The translations under genes and the position numbers were made by a program. From Zea mays (lineage: Eukaryota > Streptophyta > Magnoliopsida > Poales > Poaceae), in the NCBI RefSeq assembly GCF_902167145.1, contig NC_050098.1, positions 34,280,501 to 34,344,500 of the forward strand: DNA of 64,000 nt. Direction: 5' to 3'. Numbering within the stretch: position 1 is the first letter of the stretch; every line of letters starts with the position of its first letter. The notes beneath the pieces were generated by a model. It had not been told where the DNA came from. It ran no database searches and saw only the letters and a list, made by a program, of their open reading frames with translations. Positions 10,501-20,690 of this stretch are shown here, piece by piece.

Positions 10501-11051
10501 ATCTTGTGCTTACGATCTTCCATCTCCTTACGCTTTCTTTCTGTCATGATTGCTCTGTCAATCAGGTGCTGGAATGTCGGGAATGTATGATTCATCAGTT
10601 GGTACTGCAGAGGGTCAACCAAGCCTCTCAGGAAACGGTACTGTCGCTTGGCGTCAGTGTTGACATCTTCAGGAGCATAGCGAGACAATTGCAGAAACCT
10701 GTCCCGGTACTCACTGACAGACGATGGCCCTTGCTTGAGGGCCAGGAACTCCTCCTTCTTCACTGTCATCAGACCTGCAGGAACATGGTACTGACGAAAA
10801 CTTCCTCTGAACTCTTCCCAGGTGATGGCTTCAGGGTGGGCATGGGTGGCGAGGTAAGACTCCCACCATGATTGGGCTGCTCCTCTCAACAGACGGGGAC
10901 CATACAGAACCTTCTCCCTGTCATCGCACTGAGCGGTATGCAACTCCCGCTCCACAGTGCGCAGCCAGTCTTCAGCATCCATGGGGTCAGAAGAATGAGC
11001 AAACGTGGGTGGATGACCTCTCATGAATTCAGCACGCTTGTCTCTGGGCAT
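7562..11051 (-). pseudogene. TK2 gag-pol, interrupted in integrase
   Basis: This is one open frame of about 1163 codons from ATG 11051 to the junction with the TK1 LTR. It holds the gag core, a CCHC knuckle near residue 270 ([14 protein letters not shown]), protease near 350 (FDTGATHS), RT with VFIDDIL near 665, RNase H (about 800-880), the integrase zinc region (about 1020-1067) and the core up to SDRGTQF near 1158. Apart from the interruption no internal stop is seen. The first 75 gag codons present in TK1 and TK3, including the poly-Gln run, are missing; the deletion joins two CAGATG copies and keeps the frame with a new Met. Reading continues a short way into the TK1 LTR before a stop. 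Confidence 0.9.
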
Positions 11052-11457
11052 CTGCAGAATGCAACCACACATCAGAACTGATCTGGCAAATCTTGCAGCA
11101 TAAGAAAAGAGTATAGAATTCTTCAACAGCACTGAACAGATGAGCATCTTCACTGATCCCCAACACAGACCACACAACTTCTTAGATAAAGAGGAGAGTG
11201 GAATAAAAGGTTTCCCAACTATATAACTAACTCCATTAACATAATAGGTAAACCAAAATGCAGGGGATACCCACACTCTGGTGACAGTCATTACAAAGAT
11301 CCAAACCAAACATAGTTCATCATGACAAACATAGATGCACAGGATATAGCAAACTACCCTGTCTAACTAAGACTAACTAAGACCGAGACAATCGCTAAGA
11401 CTGAAGCTTCTACGTATATATATATTCGTATTAATTACAAGATCCAACTCTAACGAT

Positions 11458-12471
11458 CTATGGTTCTAGAGTTATCTTGGTCTTGCAGTCGGGATTGCCA
11501 TAAGACTGGTGTCCACGCTGAGGTGAGCGGTACGGGTGCTGAGTCCCGACGGGAGCGGGGGAACCACCATCCAGGTGACGACGTTCCGCGCGCTCAGCCC
11601 GCAGCAGGGTGATCTCAGCACGAGCCCTACTCAGCTCGTCTAATGCATGGTCCAGCTCCGTGTTTAGCACGGCGGCTAGGTTGACTGTGCTGCTCAACCT
11701 AGGATTGCCCTCACCGACAGGTGAGACAATCACGCCTCCTGTGCTGCCAGATGGACGGCGGGGGTAATACTTCAGGTCAAGACCATCAGCTGCCCCACCG
11801 AAAACCGAGCAGTAGTGCGAAAGCGCACGCCGTGCAGCATCTTGCATGGCTGCCTCAGCTGAGTCCCGTTCAGAGATAGAATAGTGCTCTGAGCAGGCCT
11901 CCGCACCTTGGAGATTGTTCTCCGGGCAGCGCACCAAGCAGGTTGCCTCCCAGCGGTCCGGGTAGACCCCGCGACTGTGCTGGTAGACCACACAGCGATA
12001 CTCGACGGACCAAGTATGCCGGTCAAATGCCCGACGTAGCAGGGTGTCGAGCGCATCGTGGAAGTGACACCCGCGAGCAGCATCGCGAGTGATGGGTCCA
12101 GCAACCCATCCTTCCGGCTCATGGTTAGCAGAGAAGTCGGTGTCGTGGCTCGAGCTGTCGTCGCCACCTCCGTCGTCTGGGCCTCCTCCAGCAGCTACTC
12201 CAGAAGCTGGGACGCCCAGTGGTGGTGCAGGGGGCGGCTCCAGAGGAAGCACAGGGGAGCAGCTCCTCACAGACTCTACCTCCTGGTGGAGCGAGAAAGA
12301 AGAACCCTGCTGCTCCTGTCGTCGACGTTCCTGCTCCTCATGCAGGCGGTGGTGTAGTCTCTCCAAGTGGCTGGACTGTCCGGCCACGGGACGGCGAAGC
12401 GGACGCTCAGCAAGGCGGGAGGGTAAGAAGGGGATGACAGACTTTCGTGCAGTGTGTCTAAGTCGAGCCAT
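11458..12471 (-). CDS. ORF1 of TK2, 337 residues, unknown function
   Basis: It is intact and the same length as in TK1 and TK3, despite scattered substitutions (for example HEEQERRRQEQQ where TK1 has REEQERRRQEQR). The Tyr/Trp/Cys-rich middle, the Ala-rich helix and the C-terminal coiled-coil segment are all kept. The start codon again follows the acceptor-like TTTTGTAG. Many differences between copies are at third codon positions, but I did not compute a ratio. Confidence 0.75.
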   Translation of the reverse strand: MARLRHTARKSVIPFLPSRLAERPLRRPVAGQSSHLERLHHRLHEEQERRRQEQQGSSFSLHQEVESVRSCSPVLPLEPPPAPPLGVPASGVAAGGGPDDGGGDDSSSHDTDFSANHEPEGWVAGPITRDAARGCHFHDALDTLLRRAFDRHTWSVEYRCVVYQHSRGVYPDRWEATCLVRCPENNLQGAEACSEHYSISERDSAEAAMQDAARRALSHYCSVFGGAADGLDLKYYPRRPSGSTGGVIVSPVGEGNPRLSSTVNLAAVLNTELDHALDELSRARAEITLLRAERAERRHLDGGSPAPVGTQHPYRSPQRGHQSYGNPDCKTKITLEP

Positions 12472-12714
12472 CTACAAAAGACATCGCAAGCAAAAGGGTG
12501 AGAACAGAATTAATATGACCAGCAAATAATGAACCATAAATAAATGAAGGATTAGGATAAAACATGATTTTCAACAAGGTATAATATATAGTAGAACATA
12601 GGTTTGGTCGGTATGACCAACTTTTGAAGGGATATCAAAGTCAAGGCAGGGATAGAGGTCTATAGTCCTTAGAACGACCATTCTACTCTAGGTTAGCGGT
12701 CCTACAGTCGGCAC

Positions 12715-12727
12715 GGCTTTGATACCA
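12715..12727 (-). promoter_or_regulatory. TK2 primer binding site with one mismatch
   Basis: On the minus strand it reads TGGTATCAAAGCC, one base different from the initiator-Met site in TK1 and TK3 (CAGAGCC). It lies four bases inside the LTR. Confidence 0.85.
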
Positions 12728-12731
12728 CTTA

Positions 12732-15286
12732 TGTCACACCCGGTTTTAGAAGGCAAACCGAATGCGAACCATGTACGTGCCAGGATCAGTTATTCACGTA
12801 CACAGCGGTTACATAACATGGACATCATCACACAGTGCTCAAAATAGTATTAAAAGGGGAAATAATAGTCGATTACATCATACGTCTGAGACGTCCATAT
12901 AGTTCATACAATAAATCAAAGTGCGGAAAAGAAACGTAGATAACTGCGGCCTTCACAGGCAGCCGACTGGGGGTTGCCGCTAACCCACGCCTAGAACTCG
13001 TCGTAGTCTTGGAACTCCTGGAAGTCTCCTTCCACAGCTTCATCTTCGCCTGAACAGTGGTTGCAATGCTGACAACCTGGGGATGGGGGGGGTTTGGTGT
13101 GTAGAGCAAGGGTGAGTACACATCAATATACTCAGCAAGTATCCTGTTTGGCTGTAGTGGACTAGCTTTATGTGGGGATAAGTCAAGCAGTTGCTTTTAG
13201 TTGGTCAGATTATTACTTACTAGTAGAAAGCCAAGTTTTAGCATTAACCCAAGTTATTAGCCCGATGTGCCCTTTCCAAACGGAAAGAATACCACTTACC
13301 AGCACCATAGTCATAACCAAAACCATCGATCTCATAGCCACCTGTACCAAAGTATCGCTGATCAAGTACCACTAATCACTGGAGCTCCCTTGGCCGCTCA
13401 TAACCGCGAGCACGGCTGATATATCAGTTTTCAAACACTCTGCAGAGGTTGTGCACTTTACCCACAAGCCGTGATTCCCTCTTGCCTCGGGCCGATCAAA
13501 CCCTTAAACACTACCAAGGTGAATAGGCAGGGTTTCACTACGTAGCCTTTACAAAGATTCCCCGGGGCTGTAGTCGCCCGTTAGGTTTCCTAAATGTACC
13601 GCACTCCTCCCCAAGGGACAAATCAACCTTGGCAGAGCGAGCCGCATACACCGAGCCCCATTGACGGCACGACGGCGAAGCGAACTATACCCCGGATCCT
13701 CTAATTATTCAGCTAAGGGCACCCCATTCCACCCTCATGGTTGCACTGTTTTCCCGGGCGGTCATCCATAGAACAGGTCCTTACGGAGAGGCACTCGAGA
13801 AACCGCTCGAGCCCCCTTAAAGCCACAAGTACAACATCATAATAAGAGAAGGGAAAACAGCGTATCATAGATAATCTCATCATGTTCATTGATTAGAGTT
13901 GAGCAATAGCATAAAGCTAACTAATAATAATCCAACCCATATAGGTAAACAAGGTTATGGATAACAAAAACTAGTCAGTCCTTACGCATAAACGTGTAAA
14001 GCGGGAGGTGAATTAAATAATGAATAGGACAGAGATAGGTCAAAGGACACTTGCCTCCACCAACCGACTGCTGCTCAGGGGCTTCTCCTGCGAGTTCCTC
14101 GGGCTCTTCAATCGGATCGTTCTCTATGCGATTGCAAGCATACATACATACATCCATTCAAATTGGGAAGCAAACAGTACATCATACAAGGGAACAAATA
14201 AAGTGGATATGCATCAAGTATGACATTCGATATCGCATTCATTATGGTTAGAAAGAAACGGGAAAAGGTCTCGCGGAGGGGGTTAAAGCTTATGCACTAA
14301 TGATTAGTTACATTTGGTTCTAACAAAAGGATTTAGTTATATGCACTAATGGAAACCTAGTCATTTTTAGTTGATCAACATTGAACTGGATAAACAATTG
14401 ATTATATGAACTAACTAGCGTAACGAAATTCTAAATTAAGTTTCCTACTTCAATAACATGATCAATGATTAATCTGCCTAAAATAAAATAAATAACAGTA
14501 ATGAAAGAAAATAAAATAAAATAAATAAAAAATAAAAAAAGGGGCGGTTGAACCGGCCAGGGGGCGGTTGAACCGGCCTGGGCAGGGGCGGGGGCGGCCG
14601 AGCTGGCGCGTAGGGGCGGCCGAGCCGGCCAGGGCGGGGCAGGGCGCGCAGGGGCGGCGGCGGCCGAACCGGGGCGCAGGGGCGGCCGAGCGGCGGGGCC
14701 GAGCCGGGTAGGGGGAAGGGGAGGGGGATGGGGGAGGGAGGAGAGGGGGAGGGGGACCTCACCGGGGACGGGGACGGGCGGCCGAACCGGCGACGAGCAG
14801 GGGCGGCGGCTAGGGCAGGGGGCGGCGGCTGGGGTGGGGAAGAGAGAGAATGAGAGGGAGGGAGAGGGATTGGGGGGATTGGGAGGGGAAGGGAGGGGGC
14901 GGCTGGGCCAATGGGGCCAAAGGGGGCGCGCGGGGGGGGGGGCGGCTGGGCCGGCCAGGGCGGCCCACGGCGCGGGGAAGAGAAAAAAAAAGAGAGAAAG
15001 AAAAAGAAAAAGAAAGAAAAGGTTTCTTTCTCCTTTTCGAAATCCGATCTTTCTGGATGAATGCACTTACATCTCTAAGCAATCAAAGAATGCATAGTTC
15101 GGCATGGTGCATCAAACAACATAAAGTAATTTAGGGTTTTTCTTTACACGGGAAATCCAAGCCGAACCCCGCTATAACTTTGGAAAGATCAAGGTTTAGC
15201 GAGGGAACGAGAAAAGAAAAGGGTAACGCCTGAATTTGGTAAGAGAAAAGAAGAAAAAATTCTACCCCCAAATTCAGGGCGTTACA
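12732..15286 (-). repeat. TK2 5' LTR, 2555 bp
   Basis: It is bounded by TGTCACACCC on the left and GGGCGTTACA on the right, as read on the plus strand. The same internal order as in TK1 is present. The terminal inverted repeat (15223-15239 against 15268-15285) has two base pairs changed on both arms relative to TK1. Confidence 0.93.
12991..15066 (-). CDS. Putative LTR gene, TK2 copy (exons about 15066-14763, 14123-14055, 13076-12991)
   Basis: The same donor (GTGAG), the 69-bp middle exon, the GC donor and the 86-bp last exon are present, with matching phases. The frame of exon 1 is open from a GTG at 15066; no ATG start is evident, so the 5' limit is uncertain. In the last exon two bases differ from TK1 and both changes are synonymous. 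In the middle exon three residues differ (Val to Ile, Phe to Leu, Phe to Val). Confidence 0.35.
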
Positions 15287-15465
15287 ACAATATTTCTTTT
15301 TAAATGCTTAGTTCAATTCAATATTCCATGTTTATCATTTCTTTATTTTAGGAAGAGTAATTTCAAAGGTAGGAAAAGTCCTCATTATAAGACATTTTCA
15401 TTTGATTCTATCTGGAGAATTCTTCTAAATTACTAAAATAGGAATTTAGGGTGTTACATGCCATC
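15287..15465. other. AT-rich segment next to TK2
   Basis: No gene is seen. Its right end, GGAATTTAGGGTGTTAC (15446-15462), resembles the second arm of the inverted repeat found at the start of the Tekay LTRs. The segment may therefore be the U3 start of the old LTR that follows, with TK2 inserted in it. Confidence 0.4.
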
Positions 15466-16411
15466 AATGGGGGCTAGGGCATAGTGCTTGCTCTGCTAAG
15501 GGTGGGTGTCGAGGTTCATTCGATTTGGTTTTGTTAGTCACCCCCATTACGGAGGAGTACTGTGTTTGTACGACTGATGAAACCTACGGGCGACTACACA
15601 CCCGGAGAATCTTTGTAAAGGCTACATAGTGAAACCTTGCCGACTCACCTTGGAAGTGTTTGAGGGTCTGATCGACCTGAGGAAAAAGGGGATCACGACT
15701 CGTGGGTAAAGTGTGCGGCCTCTGCGGAGAGTTAGAAACTAGTATATCAGTCGTGCCCATAGTTAAGAGCAGCATTGGGATCCTCTTTGATTAGATATAC
15801 TCTGGATACATTTATGTTGATGGTTTAATGATGGTGGCTATACTTATGGTTTCTGGTACTTTCCTTTTTGAGGAGGTGCTTTCTTTTCGGAATATTAAAT
15901 TGGTATTCTATGATAAAACTTGGCTTCTACTAATGATAACTACCTGACCAACTAAAAGCAGCTGTTTTGAGCTTAACCCCACATACAGCTAGTCCACTTC
16001 AGCGAAACAGGACATTTGCTGAGTACGTTGATGTGTACTCACCCTTGCTTAAACACCGAACACCAGGCTGTCCACATTGCAACCATTGCTCAGGAGAAGA
16101 TGAAGGCAACACAGAGGACTTTCAGGAGTTTCAAGACTTTGAGGAGTTCTAAACTAGAATAGCGGCAAACCCCTAGTCAGCTGCCTGTGAAGGCCTTATC
16201 TTACGACTTTCATTTAGCACTTTGATTTCAGTTTAAGTTAATGACTATGTGGATGTTTCATATATCATGATGTAATAAATTAATACTTCTTTACACTATT
16301 ATGTGAGCACTGTGTGATGATGTCCAGTTATGTAATCATTGTGTACGTGAATTTCTGATCCTGACACGTATATGGTTCGTATTCGGTTTACCTTCCAAAA
16401 CTGGGTGTGAC
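15466..16411 (+). repeat. Old, partial Tekay-related LTR
   Basis: It aligns by eye to positions 110-1038 of the TK1 LTR with many differences and indels, ending in AACTGGGTGTGACA. No internal domain follows, so it is a solo or truncated LTR. At 16063-16152 it retains the last exon of the LTR gene with the same frame and stop position. Confidence 0.8.
16063..16152 (+). other. Last exon of the LTR gene in the old LTR
   Basis: It encodes GCPHCNHCSGEDEG and an acidic tail ending in DFEEF, then TAA. Against the young copies about half of the changes are synonymous and the frame, the three cysteines and the stop position are kept. An upstream stretch reading AEYVDVYSPLL is also shared. Confidence 0.4.
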
Positions 16412-16606
16412 AAATGGCCTGGCAGTGGCACTCATGACACCACATCCAAAGTGGTGTATACCTTGTAGTGAATAATTGAGGGCTATTGTAGGTTTAATGC
16501 CATATTATACAATTATCATTTCTTCATTTCGCTCATGCATTCGATATTTCTCACAAGGTACAATACATCACACACACACACACATATATATATATATTGT
16601 ATATTA
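16412..16606. repeat. Intergenic segment with (CA)n-(TA)n microsatellite
   Basis: No gene is seen. A CA run followed by a TA run occupies about 16569-16598, immediately before TIR element F. Confidence 0.7.
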
Positions 16607-18773
16607 GGAGCTCTGGGCTTCCAATAACTAAAGGAAGCCCAGGCCAGACAGTGCAATCCGGTCGAGCCGGACCAGGTCCACATGTCTATAAAAGAAAATC
16701 CGTAGTGCTAGGGATCAGTTTTTCACGCCCCATCTCGATTCATTATCGACGACGGTTGCCCGATAGCGCGCTCGGCGGTGGACCCCAGACCTCGACATGC
16801 GGTGGCGGCGGTTCCCAGGCCGGCAGCGACGGCAGTGCCCTTGTGCGGTGGCGGCGGTTCCCAGGCCGGTGGCCGCAACTCCATTATCTCGACGCGCGGT
16901 GGCAGAGGTTCCTCGATCCGGAGTAGTGGCGGCGGTTCCCCGATCCAGAGGGCGAGCGACAAGCGAGATGCGCGATCCGGAGTAGTGGCGGCGGTTCGTC
17001 GACGTGCGAGTAGCGACGGCGACGCATGAGGTGCGATGTTCGAGTGAGCGACGTCACGGAAGGCGCGAGATGCGCGCAGCGAAGATCCCGCGGGACATCC
17101 TCCGATCCGGCGCAGTTTTCTTTTCGATTATTGTGTTTTATGCCTACCATAGGTACTATTTACGCTAAAAACTGTACGCTTTTATGCTTGAACACGGAGT
17201 TCGTATATCAGTTTACTGCATGCACATTGGAAAGGCAATTCCTTAATTTATGTTGTTCGTAATTTGCGCGCATGCAATGGAAACTCCCACGATTTTGCCA
17301 TAATTTTTGGATCTGTATAAAAATAGAAACTACATGCAAGTGGCTGCCATGTTTTTTGGATCTGTCATAAAAATAGAATCGTAATAACAACCTACTAGAT
17401 CTATCAACCTCTCATTGACTCGGTATTTACGCTTATAATTGAGTGATTTTATGCTCAAAACTTAAGGTTTTTACGCTCCACCCGAAGATGCGTCCACCAG
17501 TGAACAACATGCCAGATTTTTTACACAGTGTAAGAAATTGCATAAATACATATACCGTGTAGTATAATTTGTTTCAGTATACATCATAAACTAGTTCTAA
17601 TGCGTTTAGCTGCATGACTGTTGGAGGGATCCTATATTTATGAAGGAAATAAAACATTAAATGCGATTTTTTGTTTCTATGCATGCAATTCATTTTCTTT
17701 CATTGCATATTCTTTCCATCATAAATTCGTGTGCATGCAGCTGGTAACAGATTTTTACGCAGTACACCCAATTGCATAATTATCTACACAGTGTAGCATA
17801 TTTAGTATCACTATATATCATAAAATAATAATTACGAGTCTAGCTGCATGGCTGTTGCAGTGATCCTAAATTTATGGAGGAAATAAAGCATTTAAAATAG
17901 AAACCGTCATACATATCTTTCCTAAATTTACGCGCATGCAAGGGAACATGTTTGACTCATGCATGCATTTTGCCATAATTTTTGGATCTGTATAACCGCA
18001 TGCATGCGGCTGCCATGTTTTTCGGATCTGCCATAAAAATAGGATCGTAATAACAACCTACTAGAGCTATCAACCTCTCACATTAGCTCGATATATACGC
18101 TTATAATTGAGGGATTTTATGCTCAAAACTTAAGGTTATTACGCTCCAACCCGGAGATGCGTCCACTAGTCAACAACATGCTAGATTTTTTTACGCAGTG
18201 TAACAAATTGCATAAATACCTACACTATGTAGTATAATTTGTATCAATATATATCATAAACTAGATTTAATGTGTTTAGCTGCATCGCTGTTGTAGGGAT
18301 CTTATATTTATGAAGAAAATAAAACATTAAATACGATTTTTTGTTTCTATGCGTGTAATTCATTTCCTTTCATTGCACATTATTTTCATCATAAATTCGT
18401 GTGCATGCAGCTGGTAATAGATTTTTACGCAGTATACCAAATTGCATAATTATCTACACAAGGTAGCATATTTAGTAGCAGTATATATCATAAAATGGTC
18501 CTTACGAGTCTAGCTGCATGGCTGTTGCAGCGATCCTAAATTTATGGAGAAAATAAAGCATTTAAAGATAGAAACCGCCACACATATCTTTCCTAAATTT
18601 ACGCGCATGCAAGGGAACGTGTTTGACTCATGCATGCATTTCCTTTTTTGCCCGCACAGACGTGGGCACAGGTGATACAACCGACAGACTGGTCCAGTCG
18701 GTGCGCTGGGTTAAACCAGGCTGCAGGGGTGATCGGCCTTGGCTTCGTTTAACTATTGGAAGCCCAGGGCTCC
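16607..18773. mobile_element. F: non-autonomous TIR element, 2.17 kb
   Basis: The ends form an inverted repeat of about 40 bp (GGAGCTCTGGGCTTCCAATA at the left, its near complement at 18754-18773, with continued similarity inward). No transposase frame is present. A TATAAAAG at 16687 is followed by a GC-rich block (16745-17110) with repeated GGCGGCGGTTCCC motifs, then AT-rich tandem duplications. I cannot find a clear target duplication, so the superfamily stays open; a Mutator-like or hAT-like origin is possible. Confidence 0.65.
17262..18640. repeat. Two tandem copies of a ~672-bp unit, each with a diverged internal duplication
   Basis: The unit beginning AATTTGCGCGCATGCAA recurs at about 17926 and again at the end near 18595. 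Inside each unit a segment of about 240 bp (Tyr-rich if read, but non-coding) is repeated imperfectly, for example from about 17500 and from about 17740. Two rounds of duplication explain this: an old internal one and a younger one of the whole unit. Confidence 0.85.
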
Positions 18774-18820
18774 CGTTATACCTGCCCTATACCCTATATA
18801 TATATAAAGTTTATATATTT

Positions 18821-19500
18821 GGAGCCCTGGGTTTCTAATAACTAGATGAAGCCCTGACTAAACAGTGCCATCCGGTTCAGTCGCACCAGGTTCGAGCGTC
18901 TATAAAAAGAGGCCCATGCGCTAAGGTTTCATTTTTTAGTGGCACCGACGGTAACGCCCCCAGCACGATGCACGAGCGACGGTGCCCTCACCCCGACGAT
19001 GCGCGCACGATGGTGGTTCCCTGAGAGAGCGCGACGGAGGTGACCTCTCCTAGGCGCAAGCGGCAACAACGGCTTCTCCTAGGCGCGAGCGGCGATGACG
19101 GATCCTAGAGGCACGCACGACGGGGGCGGCTCCTCGAGGCCACGCCTCAGCGGCGACCACCTTCTCCTCTCACGATGGTGGCGGCTACCTGAGGCCCGCT
19201 GCAGCGGCGGCCACCGGAGGCGTGCGTGGCGGCGACGCACATCGAAGGCGTGTGCGGCTGCCTGAGGGAGCGAGGTGGCGACAGATCTGAGAGGCACGCA
19301 CACGGCGGCAGATCCTAGAGGCGCTCGCGCGACGTCAGCTCCTCGGAGGCGCGCGCCCCAAAGTGGCGCACGCTGGCGTCCCACTTTTCGCGACGACGTC
19401 GGCCTTCCCTAGGCGCGAGCGACGACGACGTACTACCCTAGGCGCGAGCGGTGGCGGATCAACGACCATGTTTTATGCTATTTTGTATACAGATTTATGC
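18821..19500 (+). mobile_element. G: second, partial copy of the F-type TIR element
   Basis: It begins with GGAGCCCTGGGTTTCTAATA, closely matching the left end of F. It has the same order: conserved terminal region, TATAAAAAG at 18901 (the same distance from the end as in F), a GC-rich block (18945-19460) with repeated GGCGCGAGCGG motifs, then AT-rich DNA. No matching right end is found before the microsatellite at 20600. The right limit given is arbitrary. Confidence 0.5.
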
Positions 19501-19775
19501 CAACGTGAATAGGATTTTACGATACATTATCAGTTCATGGCTCTCCCGAACACAAAACGACCGAGCAGCCCGCATGTGGGGGTGGTCCCCACACGCGCCG
19601 CACCCTATTGCACGCATGCGGGGGAGCGCTGGTTTTTTTTGTGCATGCATGGTTAAACTTTTTACTTTTTTAGCACACATTTGTGGCATGCGTGGTTAGA
19701 CTTTTTTCCTTTTTTGCTGCACACATCACACTTTTTTGCATTCATGTTGCTTGGTTTTTTGTATGCACATACGCT

Positions 19776-19985
19776 AAGTAATTTTATAGTAATTGCTTAG
19801 TAATAGATGCAGCTGGTAATATTACAATCACCCATCAGTAATTTTATAGCAGTAATCGTCAGTAACAGATGCGGTCAGTAATTTTACTGAGTCATCGTTT
19901 AGTAATAGATGCAGATGTAGTCAGTAATATTGCAGTCACTAGTCAGTAATTTTACACCAGTAATCGCTCAGTAATAATTCCAGCA
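19776..19985. repeat. Degenerate AGTAAT-rich repeat
   Basis: The words CAGTAATTTTA and AGTAATAGATGCAG recur irregularly about every 25-40 bp. No coding frame fits. Confidence 0.6.
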
Positions 19986-19994
19986 GTGAATAAG

Positions 19995-20440
19995 TGTTCG
20001 GTTATTACTAACACAATGTTGGATTATTTACTGACAAAACGTTAGATATTACTGACGAAGCGTTGGGTTATTACCGACGAAATATTCGATTATTATAGAC
20101 AAGGCATTGGGTTATTACCAACGAAATGATCGGTTATTACCTTTGAAGCGTTGGGTTATTACCGACGAAGCGTTGAGTTATTACTGACGAAACATTTGGT
20201 TAGCATTGACGAAGCGTTGAGTTATTACCAACAAAACGTATCGACAAAATATTTGATTATTACAGATGAAGCATTGAGTTATTACCGACGAAATGATCAG
20301 TTATTACCGGTGAAGCGTTTAGTTATTACCTTGGGTTATTACTGACGAAACATTTGTTAGTACCGACGAAGCGTTGGGTTATTACCGACGAAGCATTGGG
20401 TTATTACCGAGGAAACGTTCGATTATTACTAATAAATCTA
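19995..20440. repeat. 22-bp minisatellite, about 18 units
   Basis: The consensus is near GACGAAGCGTTGGGTTATTA plus two bases. Units alternate between a GAAGCGTTGGG type and a GAAATATTCGA or GAAACATT type, so an older 44-bp period is possible. A few units are short. Confidence 0.85.
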
Positions 20441-20598
20441 AACTACCGACGAATATCACCTATAAAGTGAATGTATGCACAAAAAAGGAAAAATATGCAT
20501 AGAGTTAGTTGATCCCGAAAAAAAATTTAATGCACATGCGGACTGTAAGGTACAATAAAGGAAAAAGGTGCGCCCGAGGGAGGTGGGGGCGGAACTGG

Positions 20599-20653
20599 TA
20601 TATATATATTATATATATTATATTATATTATATTATATTATATTATATTATAT

Positions 20654-20690
<37 letters not shown>
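20599..20690. repeat. AT-rich microsatellite (TA, TATTA and TG runs)
   Basis: A TATATA run passes into TATTA pentamers, back to TA and then into a (TG) run. Confidence 0.95.

Larger units (their letters stand above)
7562..15286 (-). mobile_element. TK2: Tekay-type chromovirus, 5' part only
   Basis: On the minus strand it reads LTR (15286-12732), primer site, ORF1, then gag-pol up to the integrase core, where TK1 begins. The missing 3' part (rest of integrase, chromodomain, 3' LTR) is expected left of the window beyond TK1. Its LTR differs from those of TK1 and TK3 at many positions and it is the most diverged of the three. No duplicated target site can be tested, because only one end is visible. 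Confidence 0.9.

Noticed and set aside
20151..20345. Repetitive 64-residue frame with YYRR-like units
   Set aside because: It is a translation of the 22-bp minisatellite; the period is not a multiple of three and the frame is not maintained.
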